This document shows, in pieces, positions 1-7,385 of a stretch of DNA of 33,347 nt. Under the pieces are notes generated by a model. It was not told where the DNA came from and did not search any database. It was given only the letters and a program-made list of their open reading frames with translations. Source of the stretch: Bacillota bacterium (GTDB taxonomy: Bacteria > Bacillota > Clostridia > Acetivibrionales > DSM-1351). The stretch is taken from contig JAEZIU010000259.1 in the NCBI GenBank assembly GCA_023436485.1, positions 1 to 33,347 of the forward strand, in the 5' to 3' direction. The translations under genes were made by a program, and so were the position numbers. Each line of letters starts with the position of its first letter. The first letter of the stretch is position 1.

Positions 1-389
1 CCAGTTTCCTTTTCACTGGAATCTTTTACAGTTAATGCACCTTCAAGATATATTGTACCGTCACAATTTGTGCTGGTGATTTTATGTCCTGCCAAATCTA
101 GGATAATGTTAGTATTAATACCAAGAGTTAGCATGGATTCACCAAGGTTCACATCTGAGAGCAGAGTGAGAGTCGTTTCTTCCGGACTATCTATGGAGTC
201 AAGTGCCTTTTCCAGTGTAGGAAACTCTTTATTGCCTACTTTTGCCTGATTACATGCCCCACATAGGTTGGTTACATAATCCGGTAAAATGGTGACAACC
301 TTAAAATTTAAAATAGGTCTTAACCGTAGTTTCTTAATTTTATCCAATTTGCCTCGCCTCTTTATTTGAAATTTTGCTGTAAACACCAT
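1..389 (-). CDS. Partial surface-type protein, possible beta-helix repeats (5' end only)
   Basis: An open minus-strand frame runs off the left edge; about 129 codons are visible. The start shown is ATG at 389-387, but a TTG at 347-345 has a better purine-rich site just upstream (AGAGGCGAGG), so the true start may be 14 codons later. After a basic N-terminus the protein reads as short repeats ending in a segment (NIILDLAGHKI) typical of right-handed beta-helix proteins, in which an 'LDLNGHTI'-like turn recurs. It contains CGAC early on, and no clear signal peptide is seen. The function is unknown. The codon use and unbroken frame support a real gene; the fold assignment is inference from one motif. 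Confidence 0.6.
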   Translation of the reverse strand, partial: MVFTAKFQIKRRGKLDKIKKLRLRPILNFKVVTILPDYVTNLCGACNQAKVGNKEFPTLEKALDSIDSPEETTLTLLSDVNLGESMLTLGINTNIILDLAGHKITSTNCDGTIYLEGALTVKDSSEKET

Positions 390-559
390 TATTAATCTTT
401 CAGTATAAAACACTTAAAATTCACTAAAAGAAAGCTTTTAAAAGGTAAATATATACATAATGTAATTCTTGATTAGTATTTCTCTATGATATTCCTCCAT
501 ACCCGTTTTTCTTATCAAGGCTAATGATATCAGCATTCTTGACAAAAGTGAAGCGATAT

Positions 560-590
560 GTGCAATTCGACGGCAAAAAGTGCAATACGA
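560..590 (+). promoter_or_regulatory. Two direct repeats, 20-bp period, likely LytTR operator
   Basis: GTGCAATTCGA at 560-570 recurs as GTGCAATACGA at 580-590, exactly 20 bp apart and ending next to the -35 box of the LytTR gene. LytTR regulators are known to bind pairs of imperfect direct repeats about two helical turns apart, so this is a good candidate autoregulatory site. Binding itself is inferred. Confidence 0.6.
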
Positions 591-620
591 TTGAAAAAAA
601 TGAACCATTCATGTTATAAT
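591..620 (+). promoter_or_regulatory. Promoter of the LytTR regulator gene
   Basis: TTGAAA (591-596) and TATAAT (615-620) are separated by 18 bp, and the gene starts 50 bp downstream. The direct repeat 560-590 abuts the -35 box. Confidence 0.6.
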
Positions 621-669
621 TTTACAGGAAAGATATACCATTTATTTTAGGCATCTTAGGAAGGTTACC

Positions 670-1407
670 ATGAAAATAGCTATTTGTGACGATTTAAGAT
701 TTGATCGTACATTGCTGTGCGAGTACATAATGAAATATGCAAAAAATACCTTTATAAATATTGAAGTTGTTGAGTTTGATAGTGGTGAAGAAATGTTGTC
801 GTCTTTTTCAGAGGAAAAGTATAAAATTGTATTTCTCGACATATATATGAAAGGTATTGACGGAGTAAAAGTTGCAGAGAGAATAAGGGAAACTGATGAA
901 GACTGCAAAATTATTTTCACAACCTCTAGCGTGGATCACAAAGGTGAAGGATTTGAGGTTGCTGCAACACATTATCTGATTAAGCCTATTACCTATAAAC
1001 GTGTTGAGCAGGCCTTAAACCGTTGCAAGAAGGTTTTAGCCTTTGATGCACAATATGTAGAGCTGCCATTGGGAAAAGAGTCGGTAAAAATTAATCTCAA
1101 GGACATTTTATATGTTGAAGCTGTCCGAAATGGTGTTGTCATAACAACCGAACAAGAAGAATATAAAATACATATGCCTATTGCCAAAATTTGTGATGTT
1201 ATTAGAGATAAAAGATTTCTAAGATCCCATCGAGGGTTTATTGTAAATATGCAGCATATAATTGCAACTAAGGACAATGAGTTTGTTCTTAAAAACGACT
1301 CTACGGTACCAATACGACAGTCAGGTAGGAAAGAAATTAAAAGTGCCTATACCCATTATGTTATCGAAAACCACAAGGAAATTCAATCTTCTAATGCTAT
1401 AACCTAA
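670..1407 (+). CDS. LytTR-family response regulator
   Basis: This is a two-domain transcription regulator of 245 aa. The receiver domain (about 1-120) shows the acidic pair D7/D8, the phosphoacceptor D57 in FLDIYM, a Thr/Ser switch (TTSS) and the conserved Lys in IKPI. The C-terminal half (about 128-232) is a LytTR DNA-binding domain, with the family's ILYVEA and FLRSHRGFIVNM segments. The start follows an AGGAAGG ribosome site. The family usually responds to a membrane histidine kinase, often with peptide signals, but no kinase lies beside this gene, so it is an orphan here. The direct repeat at 560-590 suggests autoregulation. The family call is secure; the regulon is unknown. Confidence 0.9.
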   Translation: MKIAICDDLRFDRTLLCEYIMKYAKNTFINIEVVEFDSGEEMLSSFSEEKYKIVFLDIYMKGIDGVKVAERIRETDEDCKIIFTTSSVDHKGEGFEVAATHYLIKPITYKRVEQALNRCKKVLAFDAQYVELPLGKESVKINLKDILYVEAVRNGVVITTEQEEYKIHMPIAKICDVIRDKRFLRSHRGFIVNMQHIIATKDNEFVLKNDSTVPIRQSGRKEIKSAYTHYVIENHKEIQSSNAIT

Positions 1408-1527
1408 TTAATCGTATTGAGAAATTTTATTAAATTTCCAATCTCAAAAAAATCCAAAATTTTTTTGTACGCGTGATTACAAAATATATTAACATAATAT
1501 TTATCATTTCTAAATTAATGTGCATTG

Positions 1528-1572
1528 TTGATGCCGAGAAACATTTTCAAGTATATTACATAATATGTAATA
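1528..1572 (+). promoter_or_regulatory. Promoter plus 19-bp palindrome upstream of ferritin-like gene
   Basis: TTGATG (1528-1533) and TATATT (1552-1557) are 18 bp apart. Over the -10 box lies a perfect palindrome, TATTACATA-A-TATGTAATA (1554-1572), placed where a repressor would block the polymerase. The repressor is unknown. The promoter match is moderate, and AT-richness makes chance palindromes more likely than usual. Confidence 0.45.
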
Positions 1573-1606
1573 AGGAATTTATGTTAATAGAAGAGGAGGA
1601 ATATTT

Positions 1607-2296
1607 GTGCATAATTACGGAAATTGGCCATATGTAAGCAATAATATGATGGTTCCGGGTCCTTTAAATAAAAATACAAATTCAGGGATACCTAACCCTT
1701 GGATTATGCAGCCTGACATTAGCCCGGATTTACAGCCAGGTTATACACCACATATAAACCATGAGGAAGCCATGCAGCCGGGAATGGGTCCTGATATGAT
1801 GCAACAGGGTTTGATGCAGCCCGACATGATGCAAAACGGAATGAGCCCAGAAATGATGCAGCATGAAAAAATGGATGCAGATATGTCAGAAGCATTAGAA
1901 CTGATAAAACAAGCAATAAAAGGTGAGACACAGGACCGATTATTTTATCAGTACCTTTTAGACAATGCCCCGGCGCTGCTGGACAAGGAAATTATCGGAG
2001 AGATAAGGGATAATGAAATAAAACATGCAAAACTGTTCAGACAGCTATATTTCGAACATACCGGAAAGACAATAAAACCTGACGAAAATGTTACCTTTGA
2101 AAAACCTAGAACATATTGTGACGGGCTTAGGGGGGCACTCATGGGTGAAACTAATGCCGTAAAAAAATACCGCAAAATTATGGCAGCAATGAAAAGCAGG
2201 AAGCATATAGACATGTTGGTAGAAATAATTACGGATGAACTAAGGCATGCAGCTCTATACAACCTTTTAATTCACAATAATGATTGTAAATATTAA
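1607..2296 (+). CDS. Ferritin-like diiron protein with Met/Gln/Pro-rich N-terminus
   Basis: The 229-aa protein starts at GTG, behind a strong GAGGAGG site. Residues 1 to about 90 are low-complexity, rich in Met, Pro, Gln and Asn, with imperfect MQPDMMQ-type repeats at 56-86. Residues about 93-229 form a four-helix ferritin/rubrerythrin-like domain. Candidate metal ligands follow the usual pattern: E107, E137 and H140 (ExxH), E181, E211 and H214 (ExxH). Relatives in clostridia are annotated as ferritin-like or rubrerythrin-type proteins, some tied to spores or oxidative stress. There is no C-terminal rubredoxin domain. The gene stands alone between a promoter with palindrome and a strong terminator. 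The diiron fold is well supported; the physiological role is not known. Confidence 0.75.
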   Translation: MHNYGNWPYVSNNMMVPGPLNKNTNSGIPNPWIMQPDISPDLQPGYTPHINHEEAMQPGMGPDMMQQGLMQPDMMQNGMSPEMMQHEKMDADMSEALELIKQAIKGETQDRLFYQYLLDNAPALLDKEIIGEIRDNEIKHAKLFRQLYFEHTGKTIKPDENVTFEKPRTYCDGLRGALMGETNAVKKYRKIMAAMKSRKHIDMLVEIITDELRHAALYNLLIHNNDCKY

Positions 2297-2306
2297 CATT
2301 GGCGAG

Positions 2307-2351
2307 AAAATTGAACCGGACAGCTTTTAATCAGCTGCCCGGTTCAATTTT
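2307..2351 (+). terminator. Intrinsic terminator after ferritin-like gene
   Basis: A GC-rich stem (TTGAACCGGACAGC paired with GCTGCCCGGTTCAA, one mismatch) is followed by TTTT. It lies 11 bp after the stop codon. Confidence 0.8.
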
Positions 2352-2463
2352 ACCCCCAAATAAAGAAATTTAAAAAGATTTAGTATATATAAACAGACTT
2401 TTGGGTTAAATTTAAGTATATTGTGTAAAGAGGTAAACATAAAAACTAACGAAAGAGGTAAAG

Positions 2464-3117
2464 ATGAATATTATTGTGCAGTTTTTTGATTTTGTAATGC
2501 ATTTGGATGAAAATCTGACCCTATTGGCTAATAATTTTGGAGTTTGGACCTATGTAATTTTATTTGCTATAGTTTTTTGTGAAACCGGTCTTGTAGTAAC
2601 TCCCTTTCTTCCCGGGGATTCAATGATTTTTGTAATAGGGGCTCTTTCGGCAAGTGGCGAGTTGGATTTAAAGATCATAACAATAGTATTGATAGCTGCG
2701 GCTATTCTTGGTGATACCTGCAATTACCACTTAGGCAAATTATTCGGGCCTATGGTATTCAAAAAAGACAACGTAAGATTCCTTAAAAAGGAGCATCTGA
2801 TAAAAACTCATAATTTTTATGAAAAACACGGCGGTAAGACTATAATCCTTGCAAGATTTATACCCATAATCAGGACTTTTGCACCATTTGTGGCAGGTAT
2901 GGGCTCCATGAGCTATATGAAATTCATAAGCTACAATATCATAGGCGGTATCTGTTGGGTTGCACTCTTTCTGACAGCAGGATACTTTTTCGGAAATGTT
3001 CCTGTTGTCCAGGAGAATTTCACACTAGTGATACTAGCTATAATTGCAATATCTGTCCTGCCCGGTTTCGTGGCGTACTTAAAAAATAAAAAAGTAGGTC
3101 CCACCGATGAGGCTTAA
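2464..3117 (+). CDS. DedA family membrane protein (SNARE-associated/VTT domain)
   Basis: This 217-aa integral membrane protein has the DedA hallmarks: an early E-T-G motif followed by TPFLPGDS (about residues 40-55), then the ARFIPIIRTFAPFVAG segment (about 137-152) that carries the family's conserved Arg and Pro residues, and several hydrophobic helices to the C-terminus. DedA proteins are inner-membrane proteins linked to lipid carrier recycling, membrane potential and envelope integrity; some members act as undecaprenyl-phosphate or phospholipid flippases. Which applies here cannot be told. The ATG follows AGAGGT. It may be its own unit, since a terminator precedes it and the two-component operon starts about 100 bp later. 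Confidence 0.88.
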   Translation: MNIIVQFFDFVMHLDENLTLLANNFGVWTYVILFAIVFCETGLVVTPFLPGDSMIFVIGALSASGELDLKIITIVLIAAAILGDTCNYHLGKLFGPMVFKKDNVRFLKKEHLIKTHNFYEKHGGKTIILARFIPIIRTFAPFVAGMGSMSYMKFISYNIIGGICWVALFLTAGYFFGNVPVVQENFTLVILAIIAISVLPGFVAYLKNKKVGPTDEA

Positions 3118-3213
3118 TCTTTTGAGACGGAATATCTAAGGAAATTCACGTGTTGTTCACAAATATAAACTATAATTTTGTTTGATAGTTTATATGAAAG
3201 GGGCATGCTTTTA

Positions 3214-3894
3214 ATGAGTTTAATTAAAATTCTTATTGCCGATGACGAGGAAAGAATGAGAAGGCTGGTTGTCGATTTTCTCAAAAAGCAGGGATACACC
3301 GTAATTGAAGCACATAACGGCATGCAGGCATTAAAGATATTTATTGAGCAGAAAGAATCAATCAGTCTGGTTATTCTTGATGTAATGATGCCTGCCATGG
3401 ACGGATGGGAAACATTGAGAAGTATTCGCCAATATTCAAAGGTTCCCGTAATAATGCTCACGGCAAAAAGCACAGAAGCGGATGAATTACTGAGCTTCGG
3501 AATAGGTGCAGACGAGTATATAACCAAGCCTTTCAGCCTGATGATACTTTTGGCAAGAGTACAGGCTCTTCTGAAAAGATCAAATATTAATATAAATAAT
3601 AAAAAATCTATTGACGGTTTGGAGATTGACCCCGCAGCCCATACCGTCTACGCTGATGGCAGTGAAATAGAATTAACACCCAAAGAATTCGAGTTACTGC
3701 TTTACCTGTGTGATAATGAGGGAATAGCGTTGTCCAGAGAAAAAATTCTTGATTCCGTTTGGGACTACGGTTATTTTGGTGATGTCAGAACCGTTGATAC
3801 ACATATTAAAAAATTGAGACTGAAACTGGGAAACAAGGGTGACTTTATACAAACAATAAGGGGTTTAGGTTACAAGTTTGAGGTGACCGGATGA
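3214..3894 (+). CDS. OmpR/PhoB-family response regulator
   Basis: This 226-aa regulator has a receiver domain (about 4-118) with D10/D11, the phosphoacceptor D56 in ILDVMMP, T in LTAKS and K in TKPFS. The winged-helix DNA-binding domain (about 128-225) includes LTPKEFELL and ends in RGLGYKFE. I chose ATG 3214 because an AAAGGGG site ends 10 bp before it; the frame is open further upstream (from 3178), but ATG 3205 is too close to that site. The stop overlaps the start of the histidine kinase by 4 bp (ATGA), so the two are translationally coupled and form a cognate pair. The target genes are unknown; the downstream secreted protein is a plausible one. Confidence 0.93.
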   Translation: MSLIKILIADDEERMRRLVVDFLKKQGYTVIEAHNGMQALKIFIEQKESISLVILDVMMPAMDGWETLRSIRQYSKVPVIMLTAKSTEADELLSFGIGADEYITKPFSLMILLARVQALLKRSNININNKKSIDGLEIDPAAHTVYADGSEIELTPKEFELLLYLCDNEGIALSREKILDSVWDYGYFGDVRTVDTHIKKLRLKLGNKGDFIQTIRGLGYKFEVTG

Positions 3895-5372
3895 AAATCT
3901 CATTAAAATCGAAACTCTTCGGGGCATTTTTCGGCTTGATAGTACTTTCGGTTGTTTTGACGTGGGTTTTAAACAGTACGCTTCTTTTGAAATATTACTA
4001 TCATAACCAGAGAGATACCATGAGACAGAGCTATAATATTATAAAGGAAGCCTATAACAACGATTCCGACAATATAATGATGGACATCGAAAAAATTGAA
4101 AGCCTACGGGGAACAGCTATCTTATTGTTTGACAAGGATTTAAATATAATTTACCAGTCAAGGCAGAGAAATCTGCAAATGCTGAGGGACAACAGGCGTA
4201 TCATGGGGACAACCCCTTTGATAGACAGAAAGCTGATAAGGGATAAAATAAGCAGACTGAAAAAAGATACTCCTAAAATAGAAATCCGATACGACAAAAG
4301 AATGGAATCCAACTTTGTATCACTCTATGCAAAAATAGGTGATAATGTATATATATACATGGGAACACCCTTTGCTGCAATTCAGGAAAGTTCACAAATA
4401 GCCATAAGCTTTTCAATTTTGACAGGATTGCTGACGCTGGTGCTTGGAGGAATAATTATATATATACTTACTTCAAGAGTTACAAAGCCTATTGTAAAGC
4501 TTAATGATATTGCAAAAAAAATGGCTGTCCTTGATTTCAACGAAAAATATTATGTAAATAGGAGCGATGAAATCGGCACGCTGGGACAAAGCATAAATTC
4601 ACTTTCAAAGCAGTTGGAATCCTCCATAAGCGATTTACAACAGGCCAACACTAAGTTGATGCAGGATATACAGAAGGAAAGACAGATTGATGAAATGAGA
4701 AAGGAATTTATCAGCAATGTTTCACATGAGCTGAAAACACCTATTGCTATTGTACAAGGCTATGCTGAAGGACTCAAGCTTAACGTCAATGATGACGAGG
4801 AAAACAAGAACTTTTACTGTGACGTGATAATTGATGAAGCAAATAAAATGGATAGTATGGTAAGAAAACTTCTGGAACTTTCGGAACTAGAATTCAATCA
4901 AATCTCACTTGACCGTGAGGAATTTTCCATAAATGAGCTTATAACTGATGTATTAAAAAAGAAAGCTATTCTTTTTGCCGAAAAAGATGCGAAAGTATCC
5001 TTCAATTCAAAGGTCAAAGAGAATGGAATTGTAAATGCCGATTACTATTATATTGAACAGGTTTTTATCAACTATCTCAGCAATGCACTTAATCATCTGG
5101 ATGATAAAAAAATAATAAATATTGACCTTAAAATAACAGATACAAAGGCGCGGGTGGAGGTATTTAATTCAGGAGAAAACATTGCCGATGACGTTATAGA
5201 TAGCATTTGGATGAGCTTTTTTAAAGTTGATAAGGCAAGAACAAGAGCATACGGTGGAACAGGTCTGGGCTTGTCCATTGTAAAAGCAATACAGAAAGCC
5301 CATAACAATGATTATGGTGTTTTAAACAAGCCTGAAGGTGTTCTTTTCTGGTTTGAAGTGGATTTGGCATAG
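3891..5372 (+). CDS. Sensor histidine kinase
   Basis: The 493-aa membrane kinase has TM1 (about 9-31), an extracytoplasmic sensor region (about 32-168), TM2 (about 170-193), HAMP (about 195-247), HisKA with H279 in SNVSHELKTP, an N box (FINYLSNALNH, about 390) and a C-terminal ATPase with GGTGLGLSI. The G1 box reads NSGENI rather than DxGxG, as in several VanS/PhoR-like Gram-positive kinases, with FxKVDKARTR between. It autophosphorylates and passes phosphate to the overlapping response regulator. The extracytoplasmic domain is not one I recognise, so the signal is unknown. The next gene encodes a secreted helical protein that may report on, or respond to, the same envelope signal. Confidence 0.93.
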   Translation: MKISLKSKLFGAFFGLIVLSVVLTWVLNSTLLLKYYYHNQRDTMRQSYNIIKEAYNNDSDNIMMDIEKIESLRGTAILLFDKDLNIIYQSRQRNLQMLRDNRRIMGTTPLIDRKLIRDKISRLKKDTPKIEIRYDKRMESNFVSLYAKIGDNVYIYMGTPFAAIQESSQIAISFSILTGLLTLVLGGIIIYILTSRVTKPIVKLNDIAKKMAVLDFNEKYYVNRSDEIGTLGQSINSLSKQLESSISDLQQANTKLMQDIQKERQIDEMRKEFISNVSHELKTPIAIVQGYAEGLKLNVNDDEENKNFYCDVIIDEANKMDSMVRKLLELSELEFNQISLDREEFSINELITDVLKKKAILFAEKDAKVSFNSKVKENGIVNADYYYIEQVFINYLSNALNHLDDKKIINIDLKITDTKARVEVFNSGENIADDVIDSIWMSFFKVDKARTRAYGGTGLGLSIVKAIQKAHNNDYGVLNKPEGVLFWFEVDLA

Positions 5373-5401
5373 AACGTTTGGTAAAAATTGTTTGAAGTAA
5401 T

Positions 5402-5430
5402 TTACAAAATCTACACAATATTTACACAAT
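5402..5430 (+). promoter_or_regulatory. Tandem TACACAAT-type repeats before secreted helical protein gene
   Basis: Three related units, TTACAAAAT (5402), CTACACAAT (5411) and TTACACAAT (5422), lie in the short gap after the kinase. The last two share TACACAAT with an 11-bp period, the spacing typical of OmpR/PhoB binding sites. A role as a binding site for the adjacent regulator is an inference. Confidence 0.35.
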
Positions 5431-5466
5431 AGTTGAGAAAGATAGTGTAGAAAGGAGGTGATAGTA

Positions 5467-5967
5467 GTGAAAAAATTTAAAGTTCTTCTTACTATCGCAT
5501 TTGTTATTTCAATACTATCTTCTAATGTCTTTGCAGTTGAGTCCGACATAGGTTCCAAATCACAAGATGGTGCAGTTGATCAACATAAAGAAGAGATTAA
5601 GGACAAAGACAAATGTCAAAAGTGTCGTAAGGATCCCCTTAAATATCTTGAAGATAAAAAGCAAAGCATTGAAAAAGACTTGAAGGAAGGGCGTATTTCC
5701 AAAGAAGAAGCTGGTGAAAAGATAAAGGAAATAGATCAGAGAATACAAAAAATAAAGGAATTCAACAGCTTACCCCTTCCGGAGAAAAAAGCAAAAATCT
5801 ATAGCAGATTCCAGAAACACATTGATAAAAAGGTTTCAGAAGGAAAATTAACAAATGAGGAAGGCCAAAAGTTTCTGACAGAGTTTAAAAAAGAGCTTGA
5901 TCAGTGGGATGGCAAAGATTTTCCGAAATTCAAGATGGGCAAAACGGAACATAAAAACCAGGATTAG
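5467..5967 (+). CDS. Secreted Lys/Glu-rich helical protein, DUF2680-like
   Basis: The 166-aa product begins with a signal peptide (KKFKVLLTIAFVISILSSN, probable cleavage after A23). The mature part is highly charged and helical, with a CxxC pair (C50, C53) and two related segments of the form G(R/K)(I/L)(S/T)xEE (about 75-90 and 130-145), a pattern seen in DUF2680-type clostridial proteins. I chose GTG 5467, because the upstream in-frame GTG at 5458 is part of the ribosome site AAAGGAGGTGAT. It lies about 95 bp after the histidine kinase and before a terminator, so it is probably the third gene of that operon or a target of the regulator. A Spy-like or sensor-accessory role is speculation. 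Confidence 0.7.
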   Translation: MKKFKVLLTIAFVISILSSNVFAVESDIGSKSQDGAVDQHKEEIKDKDKCQKCRKDPLKYLEDKKQSIEKDLKEGRISKEEAGEKIKEIDQRIQKIKEFNSLPLPEKKAKIYSRFQKHIDKKVSEGKLTNEEGQKFLTEFKKELDQWDGKDFPKFKMGKTEHKNQD

Positions 5968-5978
5968 TTTGTTGTGAC

Positions 5979-6015
5979 AAAAAAGGACGCATATCTACAA
6001 AGATGCGTCCTTTTT
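5979..6015. terminator. Bidirectional terminator between convergent genes
   Basis: AAAAAGGACGCAT pairs with ATGCGTCCTTTTT around a 10-base loop. It ends the plus-strand secreted-protein gene and also the minus-strand small gene that stops at 6021. Confidence 0.88.
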
Positions 6016-6020
6016 ATAAT

Positions 6021-6203
6021 TTATTCAAGGTTGGTATTCCAGCCTTCAGAAGTCAGGTGAGTCAGGTTTACACCTGTAGTAATTAAAAATTCGCCCAATA
6101 TAAGACGGCTGCGGTCATCAAGATTTTCTGCAAGCAAAAAAGCTAGTGTCAGAGACAAAATTGTGTACTCTTCAGGAGAAAGGTTGAAAAAATCGTTGCT
6201 CAA
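6021..6203 (-). CDS. Small conserved clostridial protein (60 aa), function unknown
   Basis: The start is TTG at 6203-6201, chosen because a perfect GGAGG lies 8 bp upstream on the minus strand. The 60-aa product has a central hydrophobic helix (about 13-24, YTILSLTLAFLLAENL), then an acidic and basic stretch and a second hydrophobic segment. It resembles a common family of small clostridial hypotheticals that carry a similar EEYTxLSxTLxxxL motif followed by a Leu/Gly helix (FLITTGVNL). No function is known to me. It ends at a strong bidirectional terminator, and a palindrome sits in its upstream region. It could also be read through from the EamA gene behind it. Confidence 0.7.
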   Translation of the reverse strand: MSNDFFNLSPEEYTILSLTLAFLLAENLDDRSRLILGEFLITTGVNLTHLTSEGWNTNLE

Positions 6204-6245
6204 GTCAGGTTCCTCCGGAACAATAAAAATATATAATATAATATG

Positions 6246-6261
6246 AATTACTTAAGTAATT
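6246..6261. promoter_or_regulatory. 16-bp perfect palindrome upstream of the small gene
   Basis: AATTACTT-AAGTAATT is a perfect palindrome located 43 bp before the TTG start, next to AT-rich TATATT-like sequence in minus orientation. It also lies just after the stop of the EamA gene. An operator is possible, but the site is AT-rich and could be chance. Confidence 0.3.
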
Positions 6262-6282
6262 GGGAATATATCCCTAAAATAT

Positions 6283-7203
6283 CTATGCCTTTGTTGTAAT
6301 ACGCAGTTTCAAAGACTGCCTTGAAAAGACCATGATTTTGTTAAATGATGAAACAATTATGGTAAACAATATAATCACACAGCCGATAACCGGGAGAATA
6401 CCACCGAAGCCTTCTCCAAGAAGAAATATACCAAGAGTTGCAGTAACTACAGGCTCGAGAGCATATGTAATGGCTGCTTTTTCAGGCCGTACAAATTTGA
6501 TTGCAGAGCTTTGAAACAGAGCTGTAAATATGGTAACTGCAGCATTTAGACAAATAAGCAATAGGAATACGGGACTTAACACATTTGAAAATGCTATTTT
6601 ACCTGTTTCAAATATTAAAGCCAGAGCTAAAAAACAAAATATATTGGTACTGTGTTGTACAAATGTAAACTGTACGGCGGTAAATACATTTGAAAACTTG
6701 TTTTGAAGAGCAATGAACAAAGAGAAAAAAATTGCATTGCATAGAGCAAAAATATCTCCAATATTTATACTAAAACCTTTTCCCGCAAATGTAATAAAGT
6801 AAATGCCAACCATCGCAGTCATTGCCAGAAGAATTGTTTTCCGGGAAGGTGATTTTCTTTCCAGAACAGCCATTATAACAGGTGTTATTACAATAGACAA
6901 CTGTACAATAAATGCCGTGTTTGATCCGGAGGTTTTTTTCAGTGCCAGCATGCAGAAGGTGTTGCTAATAACTGAAACCAGGCTTATAAGTACGCAGGTG
7001 ATAACAATTTTTTTATTAAAGCCATGCAGTTTTTTTCTGAATAGTATTACTGTAGAACCAAGCCCTAATACAGCACATATAAATAGTATTGAAAACTGAG
7101 GAAGAAAACCTAAAAGCATTTTAGACCATATATATGATGAACCCCAAAGTATGGCATTTAAAATAAGAAATATTTGAGCGTTGTTCTTTGTAATAATATT
7201 CAT
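6283..7203 (-). CDS. EamA/DMT-family membrane transporter
   Basis: The 306-aa protein has about ten hydrophobic helices arranged as two EamA repeats (about 10-142 and 155-290). The first repeat begins with AILWGSSYIWSK, and the second ends in the typical YALEPVVTATLGIFLLGE segment. The drug/metabolite transporter superfamily exports amino acids, sugars or metabolites; the substrate cannot be read from sequence. The ATG at 7203-7201 has a modest GGATGG site. It is divergent from an AraC-type regulator with 182 bp between them, a layout in which the regulator often controls the transporter. The family is secure; the substrate is unknown. Confidence 0.88.
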   Translation of the reverse strand: MNIITKNNAQIFLILNAILWGSSYIWSKMLLGFLPQFSILFICAVLGLGSTVILFRKKLHGFNKKIVITCVLISLVSVISNTFCMLALKKTSGSNTAFIVQLSIVITPVIMAVLERKSPSRKTILLAMTAMVGIYFITFAGKGFSINIGDIFALCNAIFFSLFIALQNKFSNVFTAVQFTFVQHSTNIFCFLALALIFETGKIAFSNVLSPVFLLLICLNAAVTIFTALFQSSAIKFVRPEKAAITYALEPVVTATLGIFLLGEGFGGILPVIGCVIILFTIIVSSFNKIMVFSRQSLKLRITTKA

Positions 7204-7236
7204 AAATATGTACCATCCAAATTAATTAGTTTACAT

Positions 7237-7264
7237 ATTATATTATATTCTAACTTTTAGCCAA
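7237..7264 (-). promoter_or_regulatory. Candidate promoter of the EamA transporter gene
   Basis: On the minus strand TTGGCT (7264-7259) and TATAAT (7242-7237) are 16 bp apart. A second TATAAT overlaps at 7247-7242. The match is moderate. Confidence 0.4.
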
Positions 7265-7293
7265 GTTTATTGCATAAACTGTTTAAAAAAACG

Positions 7294-7309
7294 CAAAAAG
7301 TGCTTTTTG
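7294..7309. promoter_or_regulatory. Inverted repeat between divergent EamA and AraC genes
   Basis: CAAAAAG-TG-CTTTTTG is a perfect inverted repeat about midway between the two divergent starts. It touches TTGTCC (7307-7312), which with TATAAT (7332-7337) could form the AraC gene promoter. It is a candidate operator; the factor is unknown. The half CAAAAAGTGC also occurs near 575-583. Confidence 0.4.
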
Positions 7310-7385
7310 TCCATTTATTTTATTTGAAACATATAATAGAATAGTATTACTAATTATTTTCAAAAGTTATAAAGGGGCGGTTAAG

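Noticed and set aside
560..590. CRISPR-like repeats at 560-590 and 22611-22703
   Set aside because: Units are 11 and 20 bp, contiguous or short-spaced, with no unique spacers and no cas genes nearby.
1421..1460. Possible hairpin after the LytTR gene (TGAGAAATTT with AAATTTCC-TCTCA)
   Set aside because: The stem is imperfect and AT-rich and is followed by an A run, not a T run, so terminator status is not supported.
2428..2461. AAAGAGGTAAA occurs twice before the DedA gene
   Set aside because: The first copy has no start codon at proper distance; it is likely a chance repeat of an AT-rich ribosome-like sequence.
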